NCBI GenBank assembly: GCA_033875255.1
Contig: JAWZSN010000005.1
Location: 1-64,000, forward strand
Origin: Marinimicrococcus sp033875255
Lineage (GTDB): Bacteria; Pseudomonadota; Alphaproteobacteria; Geminicoccales; Geminicoccaceae
DNA: 64,000 nt
Direction of reading: 5' to 3'
A program made the translations under genes and the position numbers. Of the stretch, positions 24,632 through 31,894 are shown one piece after another. Every line of letters starts with the position of its first letter. Positions within the stretch are counted from its first letter, which is position 1. Below the pieces are notes generated by a model, which saw only the letters and a list, made by a program, of their open reading frames with translations, did no database searches and was not told the DNA's origin.

Positions 24632-24838
24632 ATGAGCGTGGCACGGGTGACGGAGATCTCGGCGACCTCGACCGAGAGCTTCGACGATGCGGTCAAGCAG
24701 GGCGTCGAGCGCGCCAGCCAGACATTGCGCAACATCACATCAGCCTGGGTCAAGGAGCAGCGGGTCGCCGTGCAGAACGGCAAAGTCATGCACTATCAGG
24801 TGAATATGCAGGTCACCTTCGTGCTCGACGGCTCCTGA
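24632..24838 (+). CDS. Dodecin family flavin-binding protein
   Basis: A 68-residue dodecin, which forms a hollow dodecamer that stores or buffers flavins (or CoA) in the cytoplasm. The whole family pattern is present: VARVTEISATSTESFDDAVK, RASQTLRNITSAWVKEQRV, and the last strand YQVNMQVTFVLDGS. ATG at 24632 has a GGGGAGG site six bases upstream and gives the standard family length. Confidence 0.92.
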   Translation: MSVARVTEISATSTESFDDAVKQGVERASQTLRNITSAWVKEQRVAVQNGKVMHYQVNMQVTFVLDGS

Positions 24839-24847
24839 GGCGCTCCC

Positions 24848-24878
24848 GGCGCGGCGGGCTCGCGCGGCCCGCCGCGCC
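24848..24878. terminator. GC-rich hairpin between convergent dodecin and metC-like genes
   Basis: A perfect 12-bp stem (24848-24859 with 24867-24878) and 7-base loop sits between the two convergent stops. It lacks a clear T-tract on either side, so efficiency is uncertain. Confidence 0.45.
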
Positions 24879-24885
24879 GCCCACC

Positions 24886-26064
24886 TTATCGGGACGCCTG
24901 CTCCAGCGCGGCGTCGAGGTCGGCGAACAGATCGTCGGCATCCTCGATGCCCACCGACAGCCGCAGCAGATCGGCCGGGCAGGGCGTGCCGGGCCCCTCG
25001 ATGGAGGCGCGGTGCTCGATCAGGCTTTCCACGCCACCGAGGGAGGTAGCCCGCTTCCAGAGCCGTACCGCCGCCGCCGTCGCGACCGCCGCCGTCTCAC
25101 CGCCGGCAACGCGGATCGACAGCATCGAGCCGAACCCGTCGGCCATCTGCCGCCGCGCCACCTCGTGACCAGGGTGGCTGTCCAGGCCTGGATAGAGCAC
25201 GGCCGTCACCTGCGGATGTCGTGCCAGCCGCGCGGCCAGATTCGCAGCGTTCTGCGCCTGGGTGCGGGCGCGCAGGAAGAAGGTGCGCATGCCGCGGGCC
25301 AGCAGGAACGCCTCGAAGGGCCCGAGGATCGCCCCGCCTGACTTGCGGATATCGACCAGCCGCACCCAGAACGCGTCGCTGACGGCTCCCGCCAGCGCTC
25401 CCGCCACCACGTCGGAATGGCCGTTTAGGATCTTGGTGGCCGCGTGCATGACGATGTCCGCCCCCAGCTCCAGCGGCCGTGTGTGGAACGGCGAAGCGGC
25501 CGTCGAGTCGACCGCCAGTCTGGCCCCCGCTTCATGGGCGATCCTTGCAGCGGCGGCGATGTCGGTGATCGTCCAGAGCGGGTTGCCTGGAGTCTCGATC
25601 CAGACCAGCTTTGTCTTGCCCGGCCGCACCGCTGCGCGCAGCGTTTCCGGATCGCCGGCCTCGACGAAGTCCACCGCCAGCCCCCAGCGCGTGCCCTCCT
25701 CGATCAACCACTTCCTGAGGGCCCAGTACATCACCCGGGGGGCCACCACGTGATCGCCCGGGTCCAGCGCTCGGAACACCGCGGTTGCCGCCGCCATGCC
25801 CGAACCGAACAGCAAGGCTCCCGCCGCCGCTCCCTCGAGCATTGCCAGCACGCTCTCGGCCTCGCGCACCGTGGGATTGTCCGGGCGTCCGTAGACGAGG
25901 CCCGAGCTGTAGGCGTTGTCGGGGTCGCGCAGATAGGTGGTCGAGACGTGGATCGGCGGCACGACCCCGCGGGTCAGCGGGTCGATATGCTGCATCGCCT
26001 GGGCCGCCAGGGTGGCGCGCTTCCAGGCAGGCGTGGCGCCCTTTCGGGAGGTGGCGTCGGTCAT
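24886..26064 (-). CDS. metC: Cystathionine beta-lyase / Cys-Met metabolism PLP enzyme
   Basis: A 392-residue fold-type I PLP enzyme. Landmarks are YGRPDNPTVREAE, the cofactor-stacking and phosphate-binding LFGSGMAAATAV, LAVDSTAASPF and the Schiff-base lysine in HAATKILNGHSD, with the C-terminal RLSVGIEDADDL. The pattern is closest to cystathionine beta-lyase (homocysteine formation), though cystathionine gamma-synthase-like activity cannot be excluded. Start MTDATSRKG at 26064. It is one of the genes that separate the sugar ABC ATPase from its permease. Confidence 0.85.
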   Translation of the reverse strand: MTDATSRKGATPAWKRATLAAQAMQHIDPLTRGVVPPIHVSTTYLRDPDNAYSSGLVYGRPDNPTVREAESVLAMLEGAAAGALLFGSGMAAATAVFRALDPGDHVVAPRVMYWALRKWLIEEGTRWGLAVDFVEAGDPETLRAAVRPGKTKLVWIETPGNPLWTITDIAAAARIAHEAGARLAVDSTAASPFHTRPLELGADIVMHAATKILNGHSDVVAGALAGAVSDAFWVRLVDIRKSGGAILGPFEAFLLARGMRTFFLRARTQAQNAANLAARLARHPQVTAVLYPGLDSHPGHEVARRQMADGFGSMLSIRVAGGETAAVATAAAVRLWKRATSLGGVESLIEHRASIEGPGTPCPADLLRLSVGIEDADDLFADLDAALEQASR

Positions 26065-26211
26065 CTGCGCTCTTGCTCCTGCCGCTTCTCGCCGATCCAG
26101 CCTAGACGCCCGGGCACCGGCCGCCGAGTACCCTTCGAGGGCGGCGCGCGGGCTTGACCGGGGGCGCCTTGCGGCCCATCGAGGTGCAAACGAGAACAGG
26201 CAGGGGGGCAG

Positions 26212-27255
26212 ATGCAGAGCGAGCGCACATCTTCGCTCGCCGCGACCGCCGAGGCGGCCGGGCAGGGCTTCGACACTTTCGGCTTTCTGGCGAAGTTCGC
26301 ACCGCTGATCTTCCTGCTCGTGCTGATGGCGGTGTTTGCCGTCCTCGAGCCACGTTTTCTCTCGCCGCTCAACCTCTTCAACATCATGCGCCAGGTCTCG
26401 ATCTTCGGGCTCCTGGCGCTCGGCATGACCTTCGTGATCCTGACCCGCGGCATCGATCTTTCGGTGGGCTCGGTGCTCGCCTTTGCCGGGCTGGCGGCGG
26501 CGGTGGTTGCCAAGGGGGGGCTGGAGAGCCGGTTCGCGGTGGGGGCGGAGGCGGAGGCGCAGGGCTGGGGCTGGCCGTTGGCGCTGCTGGCAGCGCTCGC
26601 CGTGGGCACTGCTGCGGGATGGGTCCAGGGCTTCGCCATCACCCGTCTCAAGGTGCCCCCTTTCGTGGTGACGCTGGGCGGCATGTCGGCGTTTCGTGGT
26701 GCCGCCCTGCTGTTTGCCGGCGGCGGCCCGGTGAGCGGCTTCGAGGAGGGCTACCGCTGGTGGGGCCAAGGCTATGTGGGGCCGGTGCCGGTGCCGGTCA
26801 TCATCTTCCTCGTGCTGGCACTCCTCGCCCACATCGTGCTGCGCTACACCCGCTACGGCAGGCGGGTCTATGCGATCGGCGGCAATCCCGAGGCGGCTCG
26901 CCTCTCCGGCCTCCATGTCGACCGGCTCACCCTCTCGGTCTATCTCATCATGGGCTTCATGGCGGGGCTCGGCGGCTTCGTCCTGTCGGCCCGGCTCAAC
27001 AGTGCCGAGGCGGTGGCCGGGCTCACCTACGAGCTCACCGTGATCGCCTCGGTGGTGATTGGCGGCACCTCGCTTTTCGGCGGCGTCGGGACCATCTTCG
27101 GCACCGTCGTCGGCACCGTGCTGATCGGCGTGCTGCTCAACGGGCTGGTGCTCAACAATGTGAGCTCCTATGTCCAGCAGATCATCATCGGGGTGATCAT
27201 CGTCCTGGCGGTGGCCTTCGACACCTTCGCCAAATCGCGGCGCCGACGCGCCTGA
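26212..27255 (+). CDS. Sugar ABC transporter permease (RbsC-like)
   Basis: A 347-residue inner-membrane permease of the branched BPD_transp_2 family with about nine or ten hydrophobic helices. Family segments: LNLFNIMRQVSIFGLLALGMTFVI, GIDLSVGSVLAFAG, VTLGGMSAFRGAALL, the ATPase-contact loop YAIGGNPEAARLSG, and ASVVIGGTSLFGGVGTIFGT. It has its own ribosome-binding site (GGGGGG) and is the natural partner of the binding protein and double-NBD ATPase at 19.4-22.0 kb. Seven features intervene, some on the opposite strand, so it must be transcribed separately. Confidence 0.92.
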   Translation: MQSERTSSLAATAEAAGQGFDTFGFLAKFAPLIFLLVLMAVFAVLEPRFLSPLNLFNIMRQVSIFGLLALGMTFVILTRGIDLSVGSVLAFAGLAAAVVAKGGLESRFAVGAEAEAQGWGWPLALLAALAVGTAAGWVQGFAITRLKVPPFVVTLGGMSAFRGAALLFAGGGPVSGFEEGYRWWGQGYVGPVPVPVIIFLVLALLAHIVLRYTRYGRRVYAIGGNPEAARLSGLHVDRLTLSVYLIMGFMAGLGGFVLSARLNSAEAVAGLTYELTVIASVVIGGTSLFGGVGTIFGTVVGTVLIGVLLNGLVLNNVSSYVQQIIIGVIIVLAVAFDTFAKSRRRRA

Positions 27256-27361
27256 TGAACAGGTATGGGGCGCGGTGTGACCTTGGCGTCGTTGCGCCCC
27301 GGGGGCCCGCCTAGTAAGAGCCCCGCTGATCCGCCCCGCCCTCGTCCTTACGGAAAGCGCC

Positions 27362-28321
27362 ATGCTCGCCGTCGTCAAGCCCGCCGCCGATGCCGCCCTC
27401 AAGAAAGCGACCCGCTGGGCGGTGCTGGGCCCGCTCTTCTGGCTGCCGCAGGACAGAAAGGTGCGCCTCGAGCGCTACCTGCGCGGCCGCGAGCAGTTCC
27501 AAAAGCTGTCGCGGGCCGATGCCGTCGTGGTCTCGTTCGGCAAGAGCGGGCGCACCTGGCTCAGGGTCATGGTCTCACGCTTCTACCAGGTGAAGCACGG
27601 CCTGTCCGAGCGGGTGCTGATCGGCTTCGACAACATGCACCTGCGCAACACGGCGATCCCCAGGCTCTTCTTCACCCACGACAACTACCTCAAGGACTTC
27701 ACCGGCCACGATTCCTCCAAGGAGGATTATTACGGCCGCAAGGTGGTGCTGCTGGTGCGGCATCCTGCAGACGTCGCGGTCTCGCAGTACCACCAGTGGA
27801 AGTTCCGGATGCGGCCCGGCAAGAAGACCATCAACGACTACCCGGAGCACGGTCGGGAGGTGTCGATCTTCGACTTCGTGGCGAAGGAGCAGGCCGGGCT
27901 CGCCAAGGTGGTCGAGTTCATGAACGGCTGGGCCCGCGAGATGCCGCGTCTCGGCGAACCGCTGGTGGTCCGCTACGAGGACATGCGCAAGGACCCGGCG
28001 GAGGCGATGCGTCGCCTCACCGCCTTTCTCGGCACGCCTGGCACCGAGGAGCAGATCGAGGAGGCGGTGCGCTTCGCCTCCTTCGAGAACATGCGCAAGA
28101 TGGAGACCCAGCGGACCTTCTGGTTGTCGGGCGGCCGCATGGTGCCCAAGGACAGGAGCAACCCGCAGTCGTTCAAGACCCGGCGCGGCAAGGTCGGCGG
28201 GTGGCGCGACTATTTCAGCGAGGAGGAGGCGGCCGAGATCGACCGCTTGGTCGATGCCACGCTGGAGAAGGGCTTCGGCTACCGCAGCGACGAGACCACC
28301 GCCGCCGCGGCAGCATCCTGA
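27362..28321 (+). CDS. PAPS-dependent sulfotransferase domain protein
   Basis: A 319-residue cytosolic-type sulfotransferase that would move a sulfo group from PAPS to an alcohol or amine. The 5'-phosphosulfate loop is SFGKSGRTWLRVM, the 3'-phosphate-binding region is VVLLVRHPADVAVSQYHQW, and the C-terminal RRGKVGGWRDYF matches the conserved K-x-G-x-x-x-x-W element. YEDMRKDP is also typical. There is no membrane anchor. The acceptor is unknown. It lies 107 bases after the permease gene. Confidence 0.88.
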   Translation: MLAVVKPAADAALKKATRWAVLGPLFWLPQDRKVRLERYLRGREQFQKLSRADAVVVSFGKSGRTWLRVMVSRFYQVKHGLSERVLIGFDNMHLRNTAIPRLFFTHDNYLKDFTGHDSSKEDYYGRKVVLLVRHPADVAVSQYHQWKFRMRPGKKTINDYPEHGREVSIFDFVAKEQAGLAKVVEFMNGWAREMPRLGEPLVVRYEDMRKDPAEAMRRLTAFLGTPGTEEQIEEAVRFASFENMRKMETQRTFWLSGGRMVPKDRSNPQSFKTRRGKVGGWRDYFSEEEAAEIDRLVDATLEKGFGYRSDETTAAAAAS

Positions 28322-28324
28322 GGC

Positions 28325-28829
28325 TCAGAGGTCGAAGAGGGTGAAGCGGGGCGCCTCGAGCGTGCCGATATAGCCGTTGCGGTTGCGGTCGACCCGCTCG
28401 AGCCGGGCGGCCATCCGGTAGTCCCATTCTGCCCGGCTTAGCCGCCGGTCACCGTCGCGGTCCCTTGTCGAGGATCTCGTCGAGGCGCTCGAACTCCTCG
28501 CGCGAGAGCCGGCCATCGCCGTCGCTATCGCCGGCCGCCACCAGGGCGGGGGCCTCGCCCAGCCCGATCAGGCCGTCGCCATCGCGGTCCAGCTCGCCGA
28601 AGCGGCGCCGAAAGTCCGCCTGCGAGAGATGGCCGTCGCCGTTCACGTCCAGCGCGCGGAACACCGCCTCCCCCAGCGCCTCGTATTCCGCCCGGCTCAG
28701 CGTCGCCTGCTGCCCGTCCGCGTCGAACGCCACGAAGGCGGTGGGTGGCGGGGGAAGGTCAAGACCCGGGTCGAGCCCGGCGCAGCTGCCCGCCAGGAAA
28801 GCGAGAGCGCAGATGAGATAGCGCCGCAT
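28325..28829 (-). pseudogene. EF-hand lipoprotein interrupted by a +1 frameshift
   Basis: Start MRRYLICALAFLAGSC at 28829 gives a lipoprotein-like signal. The product then contains EF-hand loops: FDADGQQATLSR, LDVNGDGHLSQ, LDRDGDGLIGL and GDSDGDGRLSR. The frame shifts at the GGG run at 28462-28464 and stops early. Removing one G restores two further good loops, DKDRDGDRRLSR and VDRNRNGYIGT, ending TLFDL. The protein would then be about 167 residues with six loops in a row. Either the gene is newly broken or a homopolymer base-call error made the shift. Calcium binding is inferred from the loops. Confidence 0.75.
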
Positions 28830-28997
28830 GATGCCTCCGGTTGCAATCCACCATCCGCCATAGCGCGGGGCGGAGCGCCTGTCGCGGGCGCCGGCGGGAC
28901 GGACCGTGGCGAGGTGCCGCCTTCGTCCTGTCGCCTTGCTGCTGTTAAGGAGCCCCGGCACCCCGGCCCCCTGGGGGTCTCAGCAAGGAACGATCAC

Positions 28998-29393
28998 ATG
29001 CAGCTCGAACGCAGGCTCGACGCCGCCGCACCGCATTGTCTCAGCGTTCTGCGGATCATGTCCGGGCTTCTCTTCCTCGCCCACGGCACCCAGAAGATCC
29101 TGGGCTTTCCGGCCAGTGACAAGGCGCCTTCCCTGCTCTCGCTCAGCGGCATCGCCGGCATGTTCGAGCTGGTCGGCGGCACGCTCCTGGTGCTGGGCCT
29201 GTTCACCCGCCCGGTGGCCTTCCTGTGCTCCGGCGTGATGGCCTTCGCCTATTTCATCGCCCACGCCCCGCGCAGCTTCTTCCCGGTGCTCAACGGCGGC
29301 GACGCCGCGATCCTCTACTGCTTCGTCTTCCTCTATCTGGTCTTCGCCGGCCCCGGCCCCTGCAGCCTCGACGCCCGCCAGGGCCGCGCCTGA
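28998..29393 (+). CDS. DoxX family membrane protein
   Basis: A 131-residue four-helix inner-membrane protein. LSVLRIMSGLLFLAHGTQKILGF is the DoxX family N-terminal signature, and GIAGMFELVGGTLLVLGLFTRPVAF and MAFAYFIAHAP are the following helices. DoxX proteins act in membrane redox and thiol stress responses in some bacteria, but specificity is unknown here. The ribosome-binding site AAGGAA is seven bases before the ATG. Confidence 0.88.
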   Translation: MQLERRLDAAAPHCLSVLRIMSGLLFLAHGTQKILGFPASDKAPSLLSLSGIAGMFELVGGTLLVLGLFTRPVAFLCSGVMAFAYFIAHAPRSFFPVLNGGDAAILYCFVFLYLVFAGPGPCSLDARQGRA

Positions 29394-29716
29394 CCGCCTC
29401 CCCGACAGGCTTGGACGCGACCGCAAGCCCGCTCCGCCGCAGCGCCGTTGACCCGCCGTTAATCATGCATGGCATGATTAGCGGCTTTCCGGTCCCCGGG
29501 CGCCGGGCGGGACTGCGCCCTAGCCCGACGCGTCCGTCTCCGCGACAGGCCCGGCGGCACGGTGAGCACCCCGCCCGGCCGGATTGCCGGCGCGCCGGGC
29601 TTCACCGCCGCCCCGCACCACGGCCTGGTCACCGCCTCCGGCGGGCCGGGCACATTCCGCTCCGCGCGGTGAATCTCGCGTCTTGCCTCGCAGCATCGGA
29701 CCCGATAGTTAAGGGT
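29394..29716 (+). promoter_or_regulatory. Intergenic region with a 9-bp inverted repeat (29460-29480)
   Basis: No gene is seen between doxX and the arsR-type gene. At 29460-29480 there is a perfect inverted repeat TAATCATGC-ATG-GCATGATTA. It sits in an AT-rich patch of an otherwise GC-rich region, which looks like a dimeric repressor site. The next palindrome overlaps the downstream start codon. Confidence 0.45.
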
Positions 29717-29725
29717 ATGCTTAAC
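29708..29725 (+). promoter_or_regulatory. Palindrome over the arsR-type start codon (candidate operator)
   Basis: GTTAAG-GGTATG-CTTAAC is a perfect inverted repeat with 6-base arms whose spacer contains the ATG (29717). Binding here would block translation start or RNA polymerase escape, so autoregulation by the downstream ArsR-type protein is a natural reading. It is also one base off the CtrA full-site spacing (TTAA-N8-TTAAC). Confidence 0.5.
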
Positions 29726-30070
29726 GATTCCGCTCTCGACCGGACCTTCCAGGCGCTTGCGGACCCGGTGCGCCGCGGCATGCTGGTGCGCCTGGCGCGA
29801 AGCCCTGCCTCGGTCTCGCAGCTGGCGGAGCCGCTCAGCATCAGCCTTCCCGCCGTCCTGCAGCATCTGAAGGCCCTCGAGGCCAGCGGCCTCGTCACGA
29901 GCCGCAAGCAGGGCCGGGTGCGCACGGTCCGGCTCGAGCCGACGGCGCTCTCTGCAGCGGCAGCCTGGATCGCCGAGCGTCGCGCCGAATGGGAGGCTCA
30001 GCTCGACCGCTTCGAAGACTATCTCGCAATGCTGCAAAGCAAGGAGAGTGAGCGTGACGGAAGTTCTTGA
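29717..30070 (+). CDS. ArsR-type winged-helix transcriptional regulator
   Basis: A 117-residue regulator beginning LNDSALDRTFQALADPVRRGMLVRL, the standard ArsR opening, with the recognition helix in SLPAVLQHLKALEASGLV and a beta wing SRKQGRVRTVRLE. No metal-binding cysteines are present, so this is the metal-independent class that controls SRPBCC partners. The ribosome-binding site is weak and overlaps a palindrome. The downstream SRPBCC gene starts inside its last codons, so the two are coupled. Confidence 0.88.
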   Translation: MLNDSALDRTFQALADPVRRGMLVRLARSPASVSQLAEPLSISLPAVLQHLKALEASGLVTSRKQGRVRTVRLEPTALSAAAAWIAERRAEWEAQLDRFEDYLAMLQSKESERDGSS

Positions 30071-30551
30071 CCTCGTGCTGGAACGAACACTCGACGCCCC
30101 GCGGGAGCTGGTGTGGGAGGCCTATACGAACCCCGATCATCTGAAGCACTGGTTCGCGCCGCAGCCGTACCGGATCCCGGAGTGCGAGCTCGATCTCCGG
30201 CCCGGCGGGATCTTCCGCATCCGGATGGTCGGGCCGGACGGTTTCGATACCGGCCACGGGAATGCCGGCTGCGTGCTCGAGGTGGTCGAGGGCGAGAAGC
30301 TCGTCTGGACCAGCGCGCTCGGTCCCGGCTGGCGTCCGGCAGAAATGGCGGAGGCCGGCTGCGAATCCTTCCCGATGACCGCCATCGTCACCTTCGCCGA
30401 CGCAGGCCCGGGCAAGACCCTCTACCGGGCCGTCGCGATGCACCGCAGCGGCGCCGACTGCAAGGCGCACGAGGACATGGGCTTTCACGAAGGCTGGGGA
30501 ATCGTGGCCGACCAGCTCGAGAGGTTCGCGCGCTCGCTGTCGCCGGCCTGA
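30054..30551 (+). CDS. SRPBCC/AHSA1-type ligand-binding protein
   Basis: About 165 residues with the START/AHSA1 fold: LERTLDAPRELVWEAYTNPDHLKHWFAP, LRPGGIFRIRMVGPDG, and the C-terminal GFHEGWGIVADQLERFA. GTG at 30054 is preferred to GTG at 30048 because AAGGAGA then sits at proper distance. It overlaps the ArsR-type gene by 17 bases. This ArsR-SRPBCC pairing is common; the SRPBCC protein probably binds a hydrophobic ligand or serves as the response protein of the regulator. Confidence 0.85.
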   Translation: MTEVLDLVLERTLDAPRELVWEAYTNPDHLKHWFAPQPYRIPECELDLRPGGIFRIRMVGPDGFDTGHGNAGCVLEVVEGEKLVWTSALGPGWRPAEMAEAGCESFPMTAIVTFADAGPGKTLYRAVAMHRSGADCKAHEDMGFHEGWGIVADQLERFARSLSPA

Positions 30552-30691
30552 GCCGCCCGCCTGCCTGCAGACGGCCGACCGCCCCTCCGCCTGCCGTCCT
30601 CGCTAACCTTCGCTTAACGGTACCTGGTACCGTGAACGCGGGCTCGCTGCGGAACGTGGCTTGGGCCGGGGCGGCGGGAGGAGGGGCGGCG

Positions 30692-31765
30692 CTAGAACAG
30701 GTCGAGCTGGCCGCCGGGGGAGGGCGGGCGGAAGAGGTCGGTGCGGAGCGACCAGCGGCGCGGGCGGTCGAGGCCGTGGCGGGCCAGCGCCCGCTCGAAG
30801 CGCTGGCGGATCAGCGCCGCGATGGGGCCGCTGCCGCGCATCCGGCTGCCGAACGCGGGATCGTTGAGCCTTCCCTCGCGGCACTGGCGGAGGAGCGAGA
30901 GGACGTGCCGGGCGCGCAGCGGGCGGTGCTCGGCGAGCCAGGCCTCGAACAGCTCCTTCACCTCGAAGGGCAGGCGCAGCAGGATCCAGCCCGCCCCGCC
31001 GGCTCCCGCCGTGGCGGCGGCCTCGAGGATGCGCTCGATCTCGTGGTCGGTGAGGCCGGGGATCACCGGCGCCACGTTGACGCCCACCGGGACGCCGGCG
31101 GCGGCGAGCCGGCGCACCGCCTCCAGCCGCAGTGCCGGCGTGGAGGCCCGCGGCTCCAGCAGGCGGGCGAGTGCGCCGTCCAGCGTGGTCACCGAGATGT
31201 CGACCCGGCACAGGCCCTGCCGGCCGGCCGCCGTCAGGATGTCGAGATCGCGCACCACCGAGGCCGACTTGGTGGTGATGGCGAAGGGGTGATGCGCCTC
31301 CAGCAGCACCTCCAGCACCGAGCGGGTGATGGCGAGCCGCCGCTCGATCGGCTGGTAGGGATCGGTGTTGGTGCCCAGCGCCATGGTGGCTGCGCGGTAG
31401 CCCGGCCGCGCCAGCTCGCGGCGCAGCAGCGCGGCGGCGTCGTGCTTGGCGAACAGCTTCGTCTCGAAGTCGAGGCCGGAGGACAGTCCCAGATAGGCAT
31501 GGCTCGGCCGGGCATAGCAATAGACGCAGCCGTGCTCGCAGCCCCGGTAGGGGTTGATGGAGCGGTCGAAGCCGATGTCGGGGGAATCGTTGCGGGCAAT
31601 CACCGTGCGCGAGGCGTCGGGCAGCACCTCGGTGCGGGGCGAGGGATCCTCCGCCAGCAGCTCCAGCGAGCCCCAGCCGTCATCCGCCGCCTCGTGCTCC
31701 TGAAGCTCGAACCGGCCGGCGGGATTGGCCGGAGCACCCCGGCCCTTGTGGATGCGCATGGCCAT
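30692..31765 (-). CDS. Radical SAM protein of the PA0069/SPL-like family with C-terminal clamp-type motif
   Basis: A 357-residue radical SAM enzyme. The iron-sulfur cluster cysteines are C76, C80 and C83 in RGCEHGCVYCYARPSHAY. ALGTNTDPYQPIE, FAITTKSASVVRDLDIL and DISVTTLD follow the pattern of the PA0069/Rv2578c group, related to spore photoproduct lyase. The last five residues are QLDLF, matching the QL[SD]LF beta-sliding-clamp-binding consensus. A perfect LexA box lies 17 bases upstream of the start. The two together suggest a DNA-damage-induced DNA-lesion enzyme; its substrate is not known. ATG codons at 31765 and 31759 both possible. Confidence 0.88.
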   Translation of the reverse strand: MAMRIHKGRGAPANPAGRFELQEHEAADDGWGSLELLAEDPSPRTEVLPDASRTVIARNDSPDIGFDRSINPYRGCEHGCVYCYARPSHAYLGLSSGLDFETKLFAKHDAAALLRRELARPGYRAATMALGTNTDPYQPIERRLAITRSVLEVLLEAHHPFAITTKSASVVRDLDILTAAGRQGLCRVDISVTTLDGALARLLEPRASTPALRLEAVRRLAAAGVPVGVNVAPVIPGLTDHEIERILEAAATAGAGGAGWILLRLPFEVKELFEAWLAEHRPLRARHVLSLLRQCREGRLNDPAFGSRMRGSGPIAALIRQRFERALARHGLDRPRRWSLRTDLFRPPSPGGQLDLF

Positions 31766-31781
31766 GGCGTCCTCCAGATGA

Positions 31782-31796
31782 GAACATTAAAAGAAC
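31782..31796 (-). promoter_or_regulatory. LexA (SOS) box, GTTC-N7-GTTC
   Basis: On the minus strand the 15 bases read GTTCTTTTAATGTTC, an exact match to the alphaproteobacterial LexA direct repeat GTTC-N7-GTTC with an AT-rich spacer. It is 17 bases before the radical SAM start, where it would overlap the promoter or transcription start. The divergent peptidase gene starts 98 bases away and could also be affected. Confidence 0.75.
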
Positions 31797-31894
31797 ATTA
31801 TGCGGCTCGCAAGACCCCGGACGCCCGGGGCTGCCGTTGCGTGGCGGAGCCGCTATGGTGCGCCCGACCGTTTGCCACGCGCCGGAGGTTCCGC

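Noticed and set aside
26065..26211. A SAM riboswitch in the metC-like gene leader
   Set aside because: No SAM-I, SAM-II or SAM/SAH pattern seen on the minus strand.
24886..27402. An 838-codon minus-strand frame suggesting an N-terminal extension of the metC-like enzyme
   Set aside because: The extra 446 codons are the antisense of the sugar permease; the true start at 26064 gives normal family length.
30601..30625. A second CtrA-like site (TTAA-N7-TTAGC on the minus strand)
   Set aside because: One mismatch and located downstream of the radical SAM gene with no start codon nearby.
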